From Xestospongia bergquistia (taxonomy: Eukaryota; Porifera; Demospongiae; Haplosclerida; Petrosiidae): a stretch of DNA of 64,000 nt. This document shows positions 51,301 through 59,090 of the stretch, piece by piece; within the stretch, counting starts at the first letter, position 1, and each line of letters starts with the position of its first letter. Under the pieces are notes generated by a model, which saw nothing but the letters and a program-made list of their open reading frames with translations, was not told the DNA's origin and did not search any database. Location: the NCBI GenBank assembly GCA_963965975.1, contig OZ014412.1, positions 14,522,849-14,586,848 of the forward strand, written 5' to 3'. The translations under genes were made by a program, and so were the position numbers.

Positions 51301-51883
51301 AAGAACAATATGATTGAAAACATTCCATTCTTCCAAAGCTTAGTCAAAGTTATGAAAAAGTTATTTTGACAAGTTTTATCTTAGGATAACATATTGCAAG
51401 CAGATTGTTATCCTAAGATGAAAGCATTTTTAATTGTAGGACAAAATATAGCACCATAAAAATTTTATCCTATGACAAATTTAGCGCTGGTTGCAATAAT
51501 ATTCTATTATAGGATAAAATAATTCTGTAATTATCTAGTAAGACAAACTGTAAGTATGATAATAACTGTCATAACAGGTATTGTATTTTGTAAGCAATAT
51601 GTCATCTTGTGTTAATTATAACTACACAATAATCACTTTTGTTTGTGTATTTATTTTAGGAGTGTCTATGTAACAACTTATAGATAATTAAATCACAAAT
51701 AGCTACATAATTACATGTATTAATAACAACATTATACAGTCATGTATAGTAATGACAACATGTTCAATTAATGGAGATACTTACTTTGTTAATGGCATCC
51801 AATGATGCACCAGCTTTAATTAGTGTATGAGCTATATCAGAATAGCCAATTGCAGCAGCATAGTGAAGAGGAGTATTATTGTC
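27047..51883 (-). CDS. ankyrin-repeat, Roc-COR GTPase, death-domain protein
   Basis: Ten minus-strand exons form one architecture. Four ankyrin exons of exactly 99 nt lie at 51,785-51,883, 42,088-42,186, 32,232-32,330 and 30,823-30,921. A half-ankyrin exon at 30,711-30,777 comes next. The GTPase exon (28,565-30,258) follows, then three COR/linker exons (28,059-28,512; 27,952-28,011; 27,784-27,846) and the death-domain exon (27,047-27,336). All borders are GT-AG and phases agree from 30,921 to the stop.

Ankyrin - Roc - COR - death resembles the C-terminal part of DAPK1 without a kinase. Multi-domain proteins of this kind are expanded in sponges and are thought to act in innate or death signalling; this role is inferred. 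The start of the gene is not visible. Linking the two distant ankyrin exons (42 and 51.8 kb) to the same transcript is inference from strand, phase and exon size. Confidence 0.8.
27784..27846 (-). CDS. linker exon, Ser/Asn-rich
   Basis: A 63-nt exon between TGTAG and GTAAGTT gives DNKGSSSNSNSEMMTRVP and ends in FTL plus a split codon. It joins in phase to both neighbours (two bases at the start, one at the end). Probably a flexible linker before the death domain. Confidence 0.75.
27952..28011 (-). CDS. linker exon
   Basis: A 60-nt exon between TTATAG and GTATGA reads DQTSACQIQLVQVPPILDTH plus a split base. Phase matches both sides. No domain on its own. Confidence 0.75.
28059..28512 (-). CDS. 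COR C-terminal / beta-rich exon
   Basis: A 454-nt exon opens GVFPATVVALLNRK and continues NQLRYGVKLVSDELGGS, WIEVYFTGIP and HTLDEAVSSC to FTRYK. The alternating hydrophobic pattern and the place straight after the COR winged helix fit the C-terminal half of a COR domain, which in ROCO proteins mediates dimerisation. The start phase (0) and end phase (1) agree with the neighbours. Confidence 0.78.
28565..30258 (-). CDS. Roc-like GTPase and COR winged-helix exon
   Basis: A single 1,694-nt exon. After ESAKSFAQALREGSV comes the P-loop GPPGVGKTSFLHLLF (Walker A, about residue 30). A divergent acidic insert follows. Then come HVLDSGGQPQF (switch II, the DxxGQ form used by Roc domains), FLRGNCLNVIVTKL, and FCIVGTNYDRT at the expected place of the NKxD guanine-specificity loop; it is divergent. 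The second half has IPIRWYVFEIRLKEV, then DTILCIKYLNSLSLVLYF and FTNPQYLVNLVSCII, the typical COR helix and winged-helix pattern. The exon stays open throughout, which argues for a functional gene. An open frame on the other strand at 29,808-30,119 is a shadow. Confidence 0.9.
30379..30424. repeat. perfect 46-base palindrome
   Basis: Two 23-base arms meet without spacer: left TAATTAGTATAAATGTG, centre CTATTATAATAG, right CACATTTATACTAATTA. It lies in the intron between the half-ankyrin and GTPase exons. It could be a hairpin-forming MITE remnant. Confidence 0.95.
30711..30777 (-). CDS. half-ankyrin capping exon
   Basis: A 67-nt exon between TTTTAG and GTTAGTT reads QGKLPADLANVSTQAIRKCL, then YS. 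G-K-x-P-A-D-L-A matches the start of an ankyrin repeat, ending the array before the GTPase. Its one-base overhang completes the Glu codon of the GTPase exon. Confidence 0.8.
30823..30921 (-). CDS. ankyrin-repeat exon (99 nt)
   Basis: QRRTPLHHAFMNKEMEVVKL then LHQFGADFNIPDK: one full 33-residue repeat with the TPLHxA signature. It is flanked by ATAG and GTAAGT and is phase 0 at both ends, so it can be duplicated or skipped without a frame change. Confidence 0.9.
31013..31168. repeat. direct repeat, copy 1 (copy 2 at 31,857-32,012)
   Basis: About 155 bases beginning AAAAAGATTTAGATTCTG and ending GTGTGTAATGTAAT recur 844 bases away and look essentially identical, implying a recent duplication inside the intron. 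Confidence 0.93.
31752..32237. repeat. duplicated exon-flank block with lost ankyrin exon
   Basis: The segment 31,752-31,857 (from CACCCTCATGAA to CAGTTACCTTATT) is repeated at 32,137-32,237. There it runs directly into the 99-nt ankyrin exon: AATAAGGTAACTG on the minus strand is the donor. In the 31.8-kb copy the exon is gone: the donor string is followed at once by the second copy of the 155-base repeat. It marks a duplicated and then deleted ankyrin exon. Confidence 0.75.
32232..32330 (-). CDS. ankyrin-repeat exon (99 nt)
   Basis: DKNTPLHTVASQGHTEMVQL then LIQSGATLDALNK: one complete repeat, phase 0 at both ends, acceptor ATCCAG and donor GTAACTG. Confidence 0.9.
33038..33430. mobile_element. 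TA-flanked MITE with about 30-base TIRs
   Basis: The left end TATGTGACTAGATATGC then AAAAAGGGACCACT is mirrored on the right (read inverted) by TATGTGACCTAATTTGC then GAAAAGGGACCACT. TA dinucleotides flank both ends (33,036-33,037 and 33,431-33,432), as in Tc1/mariner insertions. The interior holds two tandem copies of AGGTACAATTCTCTTTGT (about 33,281-33,318) and no transposase. It lies in an intron of the ankyrin gene. Confidence 0.8.
33640..34490. repeat. intron blocks duplicated elsewhere in the same gene
   Basis: Segment 33,640-33,790 (with CATAGTTGATATATAAT and GATATTAACAGGTTATAG) matches 44,690-44,825. Segment 34,310-34,490 (with ATCACAACAGAGATG, ATGTTAGGATTAATACAA and CTAACAATCAGAAGAAT) matches 50,185-50,365. 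The copies diverge moderately. They are paralogous intron DNA without coding content. Confidence 0.75.
34495..36370. other. intronic AT-rich stretch
   Basis: No exon or element with clear ends was recognised. The minus-strand frame at 34,663-34,935 has no domain pattern. Confidence 0.5.
36375..37860. repeat. large duplication, copy 1 (copy 2 at 52,055-53,682)
   Basis: Near-collinear similarity runs from GATTAAAGTGTTTGTCC through a shared MITE and the 5' half of a MULE-like gene to GGAAGCAGAA. Both copies hold the MITE at the same place, so the MITE was there before the duplication. The copies differ by scattered substitutions and by a longer MITE interior in copy 2. Confidence 0.9.
36661..36849. 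mobile_element. MITE with CCCTTAGAGGACCAC ends, short copy
   Basis: Left end CCATTAGAGGACCAC and right end GTGGTCCTCTAAGGG are inverted repeats of 15 bases with one mismatch. The element is 189 bases and has an internal deletion relative to the 350-base copy at 52,332-52,681. No ORF. Related sequence occurs at 44,831 and 60,476. Confidence 0.85.
37245..38330 (+). mobile_element. MULE-like element with ZSWIM-type transposase, internally deleted copy
   Basis: Plus-strand exons in order. First, the N-domain: LVCFIVGKRLSSCHHLKEKV, AYEKAKLVQLSHSDSKTL and YYYINLSCVFG at about 37,250-37,570. Next, after ATAG near 37,631, IIKQECKVMIKLSLSDDGQH to THDVSK at a GTAAG donor. Then EIYDHLPRQGMFDCETRK at about 37,791-37,858. 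Then a VNKK..LQQHLSV segment at 37,868-37,910. After a further intron, LSIEVFTNASNTF appears near 38,075. From here the sequence jumps almost at once to ESENECKVASLAGILQ and a SWIM finger, CRCAFWT then LPCCHLFAV, at 38,190-38,325.

The RNase-H-like catalytic segment present in the 59.3-59.8 kb copy is missing, so this copy is non-autonomous. Stops add to the decay. It lies in an ankyrin-gene intron, antisense to that gene. Confidence 0.8.
38335..38460. repeat. ghost ankyrin-exon flank
   Basis: This matches 51,690-51,795, the DNA just downstream (minus sense) of the ankyrin exon at 51.8 kb. Shared runs are TTACATGTATTAATAACAA, CAGTCATGTATAGTA and GAGATACTT. In the 51.8-kb copy the match runs into donor and exon; here the exon itself is replaced by unrelated sequence. 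It marks a lost or decayed ankyrin exon. Confidence 0.7.
38465..39645. other. intronic AT-rich stretch
   Basis: No supported exon. The plus-strand frame at 38,947-39,180 is hydrophobic noise with no family pattern. Confidence 0.5.
39650..40960. repeat. intron block duplicated at 43,420-44,330
   Basis: Shared strings include GAAAGGGTGATTT, CAGCCAGAGTTT, GTATCTCAAACT, TGTACAAAAAGTCATA, GCATAAATGGACTGTCT and GAGCATATTAATATGTCTTA. Only this copy contains the TTAA-flanked MITE at 39,765-40,375; the other keeps the uninterrupted site. Confidence 0.88.
39765..40375. mobile_element. TTAA-flanked MITE (piggyBac-type), with empty-site paralogue
   Basis: TTAA then CCTCGCTGT opens the element and ACAGCGAGG then TTAA closes it, an exact inverted pair with the TTAA target duplication used by piggyBac-superfamily elements. 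It is about 610 bases, less AT-rich than its surroundings, holds a short GT microsatellite near 39,779 and encodes nothing evident. The paralogous block at 43,420-44,330 passes from AGTCCTTG to CAAGTGTGTATCTC with no insertion, which supports the boundaries. Confidence 0.88.
41214..41588 (-). mobile_element. LINE ORF2 5' fragment with 2A-like motif and finger
   Basis: The minus-strand frame has a hydrophobic run (CFLLFIFAL), then DIADNPGP at 41,490-41,513, and downstream CNICRGPVKISDHD, WYDTYVSWNHATC. CR1/L2-type LINEs often begin ORF2 with a hydrophobic stretch, a D(V/I)ExNPGP 2A-like ribosome-skipping motif and a PHD-like finger (CxxC...W.H..C). Here the middle Cys pair of the finger looks lost (DTYVSW). 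The endonuclease and RT do not follow, so it is a 5' fragment. Confidence 0.6.
42088..42186 (-). CDS. ankyrin-repeat exon (99 nt)
   Basis: NKRTPLHFAASNGKIEVATL then LVNNEANLDSVDE: a full repeat, phase 0 at both ends, acceptor TTTTAG and donor GTTAGTG. It is separated by about 10 kb from the ankyrin exons on both sides. Confidence 0.88.
42190..43410. other. intronic AT-rich stretch
   Basis: No exon or bounded element recognised. Confidence 0.5.
43420..44825. repeat. intron blocks duplicated from 39.65-40.96 and 33.64-33.79 kb
   Basis: 43,420-44,330 is the paralogue of 39,650-40,960 and carries the empty site of the TTAA MITE. 44,690-44,825 matches 33,640-33,790. There is no coding content of its own. 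Confidence 0.8.
44831..45075. mobile_element. partial MITE with CCCTTAGAGGACCAC end
   Basis: It begins CCCTTAGAGGACCACGCC and runs through sequence related to the 52.3-kb copy (ACGATGTGTTTGTTGTTCT, TACTTGAACA, CTGTCCATAGCAA). The right TIR is not found, so it is a 5' half, possibly cut by the neighbouring piggyBac copy. Confidence 0.65.
45150..46210 (-). mobile_element. piggyBac transposase remnant, C-terminal part, split by an LTR element
   Basis: Minus-strand pieces: GLKGYNILSESKTGYMHNL then LYYRKDT (first catalytic Asp block, here S-K-T-G-Y with the Asp lost), and LYTDRFYTSPLL (second Asp block) at 45,847-46,137. After stops comes a 173-codon frame (45,175-45,696) ending in a Cys-rich tail, KRRDCVVCSDKSEEHH then CQTCPENPAL, like the C-terminal zinc-binding domain of piggyBac proteins. 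The MGGVD-type block was not found. The N-terminal remainder lies beyond the LTR insertion at 50,019-50,160. A dead DNA transposon. Confidence 0.8.
46216..46383 (+). repeat. left LTR
   Basis: 168 bases, TG...CA ends, preceded by TAGTT. It is followed by TATTTGGCAATTGG, the expected place of a primer-binding site. Confidence 0.95.
49846..50013 (+). repeat. right LTR
   Basis: 168 bases, same ends, followed by the TAGTT duplication; about 98.8 % identical to the left LTR by direct count. Confidence 0.95.
50019..50160 (-). mobile_element. piggyBac remnant, other side of the LTR insertion
   Basis: Beyond the TAGTT duplication the host DNA resumes. The minus strand gives a basic, protein-like stretch with frame breaks, the expected place of the upstream part of the transposase. 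The outer end of this piggyBac copy was not located. Confidence 0.45.
50185..50870. repeat. two dispersed-repeat blocks
   Basis: 50,185-50,365 matches 34,310-34,490 in the same gene. 50,515-50,870 matches 13,985-14,345, outside the gene, so that block is a genome-wide repeat and not local duplication. Confidence 0.75.
51785..51883 (-). CDS. ankyrin-repeat exon (99 nt)
   Basis: DNNTPLHYAAAIGYSDIAHT then LIKAGASLDAINK: a complete repeat with phase 0 borders (acceptor TGTAG, donor GTAAGTATC). It is the most upstream exon I can assign to the ankyrin-Roc-death gene. Confidence 0.9.
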
Positions 51884-52331
51884 CTACATAAAGGAGATGT
51901 CAGTATTTATGATCAATTCACTTTATAATATACAGCTACATCTAATGATACATTATAAAAGATAGGTAAAATAATTCAATATCTTTTCACTAATGTGTAT
52001 AGAGAGGTTAATACTTTATGTGATGTCAGCAGTAGTATTCATAATAACTAGATATTATCATATTTGGAGATTAAAGTGTTTGTCCTATTATGTCACATAT
52101 CTTTTATCTATAGGTTTACAATATAGTCTTATAATATAATGCATGACAGTAATTAAGTCATTTGTTAAATACATGCTCTATAGAACTTATATTATTAATT
52201 AACAAGTTATAACTAGTATAATCATTATTATACAACAGTTGTAAAATAGCTAAACATGATATTAACATAATAACATTAAGTGTACACAATATCAGATATG
52301 AAATGGAAACAAATATTAAAATTATCAACAT

Positions 52332-52681
52332 CCCTTAGAGGACGACGCCATTTTAAACCATTTCACTTAAAAACATTAAGATTAAGGTGAAAACAGAGAA
52401 TAGGAATTTGCTGATGAAACAACCAGTGCATTATGCTTCAATTTCTGTTCTCTTAATGGCAAATTGCTTAGACTATCAACCACTATGGTATGTTTGTTCT
52501 AGAGACCATTACCATTGGACACTTGAACACACATGCTGTCCTTAACAAATTAACAAATTAACAGCAAAACTTATAAGAACAGGTAAATAAGAAACATTTT
52601 TAATTAGCATTCCACGTGTCACAAAATTAGTTTTAATGAAGGTGGGCTTATCACGAATTTGTGATAGTGGTCCTCTAAGGG
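52332..52681. mobile_element. MITE with CCCTTAGAGGACCAC ends, long copy
   Basis: A 350-base element with left end CCCTTAGAGGACGAC and right end GTGGTCCTCTAAGGG. It holds GCATTCCACGTGTC and AATGAAGGTGGGC, which also occur at 60.8-60.9 kb. No ORF. The flanking AT on both sides could be a short target duplication but is not conclusive. Confidence 0.87.
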
Positions 52682-53089
52682 ATATAACCTATACTATCCA
52701 ATAATGAGAGCATTGACATCATTCTATTGTATTGATTGTATTGCTAAATGAGTTTACTGCACATATTAACATATTAATATTATGTAATAAATAACTTGTT
52801 ATGTTTAAATTTTATGTAACAAAGACTAGAAACTAAATATCAAAACATATTCAAGTGTATAATATCTGACTTGTATTCACAAGCTAGGACACTTCCAACA
52901 TACTACTAAGCTATAGGATGAGTAATCTGTACTGGAAGCTTATGAGGATAATACACAAATAAACCACGATTTATAGTCTTTGACAAAAAAGAAACGCAAG
53001 ATCTAGCAGCCGGATGCAATAACTATAGTTATTAATCCGGAAATTATTAACTAAGTAACTAACGATTAATAAACATTAATAAAAATAGC

Positions 53090-53682
53090 GACGAAGCAGG
53101 TGCTGTCACGTTGGAGAGTTCTTCCTTTGAACGACAATTCGATAGATCTTGTGTGCTTTACCATTGGAGAAAGGTTCTCCTCATATCACCATTTGAAAGA
53201 GAAAGTTACAGCATACGAGAAGGTGAAATCAGTTCAATTGAGTCACAGTGACTCAAGGTCACTTCAGGCTGCCAGTAAAAGAATTCCACTTAAGGCTGCA
53301 ATAGCTAATCAAGACTTAGTTTACTACTACATCAATCTTTCCTGTGTGTTTGGTGGTAAAAACTATCAGGATAAAGGAAAAGAGACCTAATCAGAGGTCA
53401 GTACTGATATGTTTGTGTAGTTTGTATAGTTAGGTCTAAACTTCACAATGTTTTTTATAGTACTATTAAGCAAGAATGTAAGGTGATGATCAAACTATCT
53501 CTAAGTGATGATGGGCATCATTTGGTTGTCACTGATGTTAATGAAAACCACACCCATGATGTTAGCAAAGTAAAAAGCAGTCATTACCTGATCATTACTA
53601 TGATAACTTGAAATATATGATAACCTTCCTTGTCAGCGGATGCTTGACTGTGAAACCAGGAAGGAAGCAGAAGGGTTTTTAA
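53090..53682 (+). mobile_element. MULE-like transposase gene, copy 2, 5' part
   Basis: It carries the same N-domain as the 37-kb copy (LVCFTIGERFSSYHHLKEKV, SVQLSHSDSRSLQA, YYYINLSCVFGG), then IIKQECKVMIKLSLSDDGHH..., and the MLDCETRKEAEGF stretch near 53,640-53,680. It stops at TTAA (53,679-53,682), where a piggyBac element entered. A short deletion near 53,120 removes a few codons relative to copy 1. Confidence 0.82.
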
Positions 53683-56024
53683 CCCTTTACATGCATGCAC
53701 AAAATGATGTTATCAATTGCCAAAGCCACACGTTTTTCAAGTATTAAACGGTTTGGGAAGAAGACGCTTATATCAATGTAAATCTCTATTTCAAAGAATT
53801 TGCTGATTGTCTTTTATCTGTAGAAGTGTTCACTAGATCTCTTATTGTGTTTTAGATGTCTTACTTGTTGTTTACAAAGGTTAGTTATGTACGCACTCAT
53901 CACATCAATCTGTCTACATTACAAGTGACTTTTTTTTCTTTTCTTCATGAGATTCAATGACTGTTAAGAGCTTTTGTGAACATTTTAATATAATTTACAA
54001 ATACCTAATAATTATAGAGCAATATCATATATGCATATTTACAGATTATTATACTTTATAATTAATTAGTTCATGGTATCATTCGAAACAAGTATCTACA
54101 TGTAATGGTGGGTTATTTGTGCATGTCCTACAGTAATATATTGTGTCATGTCTTTGTCCTTTTTATGGTCATTACATTCGAGACATCGTCTTCGTTTTGT
54201 CCCACGTTCAACATAGTGTCGTCCTTGAAAACGTTCGTCTGGTCTTGTGGGGCGCATTAGCTGTCTTCTGACAACTCCTACAACTAACCCATCACAAGGA
54301 CTTACTACTAATTGTCGTCTGTAGTCAACGTGTGTGAGAGGTTTGTTAACTGACATTTTGTACATGATGTATGAGTTTACAATGCCAACTTCAAACAACC
54401 AGAACATGAGCTTCCTCCACCACTTGACACTACGTCTTCCAAAAGAATAGCAGACAGCATGTTGGTCTGCTTTGTCCACTCCACCCATGCTCTGATTATA
54501 CTTGTGGATAACAAGTGGTTTTGTTTTCATTTCTCCACGTCTTCCAGTTACAGTTGTCAAAGTCGCTGTATTTACAGTTGATAGCATTAGGACTGTTTAA
54601 CCTTTGTCTCCTTAACCTAAGACCAACTTCTTTCCATTCCTCCAAGCCCTAGTTTCCCCTCTTCTTAGTTTCACCATGTTCTTTCTGACTGCTTTAGGGA
54701 TTTGCTTTCTGTTGCTAATGATGGTACCAGTGTATCCTCTATCTTTCTTTTCCAACTCATCTGCCAAAGGAACACTAGAATAGAACCTATCAACATAAAT
54801 GTGGTGACTTTTGCCAAAGTATTTTTCAGCAACAGTAACAACAACCTTGGCTAACAGAGGGAGATAATCATTATAGCTGGAGAGATGGGCTCTCATCTCC
54901 TTCCCAGTATAAGGAAGGATGTTACAAATATAACCAGTCTCACTATCAGCAAGTACAAAAATGCTTTTAGTCCCCATTTTGTTGGTTTTAGAGGACAGTA
55001 TTGTATGAAACTAACTCTGCCCTTGAAGCCAATCATAGTTTCATTAATTGAGAGCTCACGGTGTGGATAGTATATGCTTTGAAATTTAGCAAGAAGGTGA
55101 TCTAAGAGAGGACTAACTTTATCTATTCGGTTCGTAAGTGGTGCTTTCTCAGGTATATGAAGTATGCAGAATATTTCCTCAAATCTATTTTGAGAAAGTA
55201 CATCGTGACAAAATGGTATGTAGCTTTCCCAAGATGTTTGCAATACCCTTTTCTCTCTGGGTAATGCAATATTCACATGTTAATTATTATTGCCAAGACT
55301 GCTCTCATTTCATTTATGGTGACATGACTCCATTTCCTCCACCTTGAGTTTGGTTTGAGTGTTCCAGTCCGTTCCTTTTCATCAATAACCATCCTGGCAT
55401 ACTCATTTGTTCAATCCACAAGCATCTTCAACACTACATCATCCATAAACAAAATGAAAAGCTCAAGTGGAGATGAGTTGGTTGACAAAGTCATCTTTGG
55501 TCCTGGTTGCTCGCTGAAAGTACAAATCGATGGTGGTAAATCAGTGTCCAAGTTCTTTATTTCTGTCCATGGGTCAGTTTCATCATTGTCATCGTTATTA
55601 CTGTGTCGTTGCATACCTGTGCTTCCACGTCCTCGTCCACCTCTCTGTCCACGTCCATATCCTTGTCCACCCCCTCACTTACCTTCCCTGTCATGCCCTC
55701 GTCCTGTTTAGAAGGTTAGTGAAAATAATTTATAATTTTTACAATCAATATTTTATCAAGATATTTGTTTAATCAGAATTGACTTTATTGTTTTAGCATT
55801 TTTTTGGTTTTGGTTTATTTTATTTTTGATTATATCATACAGACGTATATATATTATATTACCTATATCCGAATGTGGTGACCGACTTCTATCATCATCA
55901 CTTTCATTTGTCACCAAAAATTCATCTTGTGAGGTATCGATCATGTGATTGATATATTATCTTCATTATTTACATTTGAACTTTTTTTTAGTTTTTTATA
56001 ATATTATTTATTCATTATGTTTGT

Positions 56025-56061
<37 letters not shown>

Positions 56062-56526
56062 GTATGTATGTATCTTACAATTTATGACGGGATCTATATA
56101 TGAGTTATGAAGATCGCCATCATTGAAAGATGTCTCTATCATTTGTTGTAAATAATATTTCTGTCTTTTTACATATATATTTACCTTCATCAAAAATATC
56201 ACTAAAGTCTGATACATCTGATTCGTCTTTAAATATCCTTGCAATAAAGTCATCAGTGGTAAGAGCCATATCTAAACAATGAACGCTATCATCGTATGTA
56301 TTTGCAGCTGCAAAACTTCTATATATCGACTCTTATTATACGAAAGGAACATGATTTTACAAGAAAAAAATCAAAGAATACATATTCTTAATGTGCTTCA
56401 GATCTGTGTAGACAGTTACAAGCAAAAGACAAGACAAAAAAATAAGATGGTAAGTCCGCGACGCATATATGCGTTCTTGGCGCTATCATTGATTGACGGA
56501 TAAATGCGTTTTTGGCGTGTAAAGGG
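53683..56526 (-). mobile_element. piggyBac DNA transposon inserted in the MULE copy
   Basis: Ends CCCTTTACATGC and GCGTGTAAAGGG are inverted repeats. TTAA precedes the left end and TTA, the remnant of TTAA, follows the right. The 2,844-base element encodes a spliced minus-strand transposase. Exon 1 starts at ATG 56,269 (MALTTDDFIARIFKDES). Exon 2 holds DTSQDEFLVTNESDDDRSRS near 55,870-55,930. Next comes an RGG-rich part (GYGRGQRGGRGRG) and an acidic DNDETDPW block. Then ALPREKRVLQTSWESYIPF, SINETMIGFKGRVSF, ADSETGYICNILPY, YVDRFYSSVPLADEL and YNQSMGGVDKADQ carry the three expected catalytic Asp residues. A Cys-rich tail (RRRCLECN) ends near 54,096. A TGA lies near 55,672, and stops near 54,612 and 54,600 separate the last two blocks, so it is probably inactive but fairly young. 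Confidence 0.93.
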
Positions 56527-56529
56527 TTA

Positions 56530-59087
56530 CACTATGAAAAATTATATATTTCCTAAACATTTCCATGAGAAAAATCTTTGTGGAAATACAATAGCCAAAA
56601 TTCCATTCAAATTTCCATAAAGAATTTTGAAATTTTCTTAAGTTTCCTCTCATCAGGAAACATTAGATTTCTGAACAAAATTCTATAGAAAAATACACAA
56701 GTTTCTCATATAGCTTCCATCTGGAAACACAATTGAATGACAATATAAAGTACTACTACATAAGCACGAGAAATTATTGCACAAATTCTGAAATTTAACT
56801 GATTTCCAAGTTCATTTTTTAATTAAGACATTGACTTCACATAATCATAATTACAATGTTTAGAAAAATAGTTCTGAGGAATTTAATCAATTAATAAATA
56901 CGTGGCACAGTAATAAGGACAACCCTCTCAGACACTTTGTAATGAGATTCAACCAAAAAAAACGACAAATAAACTTTCAATAGTTCAATAGATATTAGAG
57001 TAATAGTTAGTACAAGTCATCCATTATCCTGCTGTGAAGTTCTTATTTCAATCTTACAGTGTCCACACAATGTGGTCGAGTAAGACAAAAGTCACTATCA
57101 CTAGCTATTGTATATACATAATTATGTTTCATGGATCCTGCCGATCCTCCCATTGAACCCATTCCCAATGAATATTTGTGGATTGTTTTTTGGCGGGATG
57201 AGATTCCTTGCTTTCAGACTCCATAGCTTTGCTTCTGTGTTGAAAACAAAACATTCTATGGTTACTAAAGTGACAGTAATCCCATCATTTCCTCGGAAGA
57301 AAAGTTGTCGTTTAATTAATTTTACCGATGATTAAACCGTCTTTGAGAGTCAGTTAACTGAACCACTTCGATGGGTAAAAGAAGTCAATTGTAAAGAAAG
57401 GGACTCAAGTAGCGATCAAATCTTAAATTGTGATGAATCACAGATCGAAGAGGAAGATCTACAATTGAGCATAAGAACTAAATACAATTCTATCACTTTC
57501 AACCAGACTCCCCGTTTTAAGTTCCTAGTTATGGCTGTCAAACTAGTACAGGACTGAAAATAATGATTTAATAACAAGTGGTATGTTGCTAAGTATAATA
57601 TCTTACCTGCTAGTTTTACATAATTACTTAATTTGTTGGAATGTAATTTAATTAACAGCTTTCATAGTTATTTCCTTGCTACATGTAATTATATATAGTT
57701 AGTTAATTAAGAAACATAGCTTAAGTTCATACTTCATGTTCAATAAGTTAGAGATAACTATATATAATACTTATATAGAACTTTTGACAAAATTAGTGAA
57801 AGTTGGAATATAATTGTGAACATTTAAGAAGATAGATGGAAGAATTTTTACAGGAAATTAAAAGACACCAAGAAAGAGATTCTGACCCTAATAAACATTC
57901 TCTTTAAATTTTCAAGCCTACAACAGAACTTAGGATAAGTTGTTTCATTTATAGTTGATACATTAATTTTATAATGCTGTTATTAAAGTGTACAAGTCTA
58001 TTGAAGGGTGTGATGACTGATGATAATAATCTGTGAGACTTTAAGTCGTAACTATTATCTGTAAAGTTAATGTGATAGATTTTCTTACTTTATAGCAAAT
58101 CAATAAAGTGTAAAGGCAATCAGACAATACTAAAAAGATCACAGAGGTAAAAGGAAAGGGCTTGACAGGAATAATTTAGAGTGAGTTCTTAACTGTAGTA
58201 ATTCTATGATTAATTACTTATTGTAAATAGTGCATGGCTGCTCAAGTGTACTTTACTAGTCTGGCAGTTCGATATAAAATGAGCAACACAGATGTTTACA
58301 TCCAAAAAAGAAAAGAGAATAGATTGTTACAGGTAATTGTTTGCTCATGTTATTATTATTGTAATTATCACATCACCAGAAGTCATCATGGGATAAGAAT
58401 GCTCTTAAAAGAATGGATGCTATAACTACAAATGATAAAAGGAACTGTCTCTTGTATCTTGTCCCAGAACTGATTAGTTTGGAACATAGTGAAACTGAGC
58501 TATACAATGGAAAAGAAAATTAGGGTCAGACTGTTGCCTTGGAGGAGTGAGGTGACATCATTTTATGAGTATGGACAAAAAACACCTTCACTTAAGGTCT
58601 TGCAAAGGCTTAATGATGTTGTAGCATCTAGTTGGACTACCATCTGATCAAAATTGTTCAGGAAACGAAAACTGCCAACATAAGCATTCAATTGAATGAA
58701 AGTGAGACAAGTTATCATTGATACTGTTACCTTTGTGTTTATATTGCTTATTTTATATATCACTTATCACAAAACCATGATCAAATTTATTTACCTATTA
58801 TTATTGTATCTTTTTATTTCAATAATTGAAATCGTTGGAATCTTTGGAATGTTGATAATTCAAATGAATTTACATTACGTATACATGAAATATAAAGTTA
58901 TAGAAATGCTGTGGAATCTTCAAATTTCATCATAAGTTTCCATTAAATGAATTGATGCCGTGTACAAAATTTCCAATCATAAGAAATCTCTAAGTTTCCT
59001 TGTAAAAGAAACACATATAAAACTTGATGAAAATATGACATTTCTATACAGAATTCCATAATAGGAATTATTTTTTTTAACACAGTG
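56530..59087. mobile_element. non-autonomous element with CACTRTG ends and TTA duplication
   Basis: Left end CACTATGAAAAATTATAT and right end, read inverted, CACTGTGTTAAAAAAAAT are imperfect TIRs of about 25 bases ending in ATTTCC / AATTCC. TTA flanks both sides (56,527-56,529 and 59,088-59,090), the 3-base TWA duplication typical of PIF/Harbinger elements. Many TTTCC/GGAAA strings lie near both ends (subterminal repeats). No Harbinger transposase was seen; the interior carries the shared ORF segment at 57.3-57.6 kb and short frames such as KIRVRLLPWRSEVTSFYEYG near 58,520. Removing it and the piggyBac element restores GTTTTTAAAGGTGAAAG, matching GTTTTTAAAGATGAAAG in the 37.8-kb copy. Confidence 0.75.
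57108..57600 (+). CDS. open frame of unknown family shared with 22 kb
   Basis: One frame runs from 57,108 to 57,556 with a single TGA-type interruption (a TAA at 57,334). It begins SWILPILPLNPFPMN, passes FASVLKTKHSMVTKV, and continues ESQLTEPLRWVKEVNCKERD, NCDESQIEEEDLQL and KYNSITFNQTPRFKFLVMAV to a TGA. The part from about 57,371 is also present near 21,957. The acidic ESQIEEEDLQL core is conserved in both. No domain recognised. It may be a captured exon or part of an uncharacterised element protein. Confidence 0.35.
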
Positions 59088-59090
59088 TTA

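Larger units (their letters stand above)
52055..53682. repeat. large duplication, copy 2
   Basis: Partner of 36,375-37,860: shared 5' flank, shared MITE, shared 5' half of the MULE-like gene. Its continuation is displaced to 59,088 by two nested insertions. Confidence 0.9.

Noticed and set aside
55355-55772. Pro/Cys/Arg-rich and other plus-strand frames
   Set aside because: They are the antisense of the piggyBac N-terminal RGG-rich segment.
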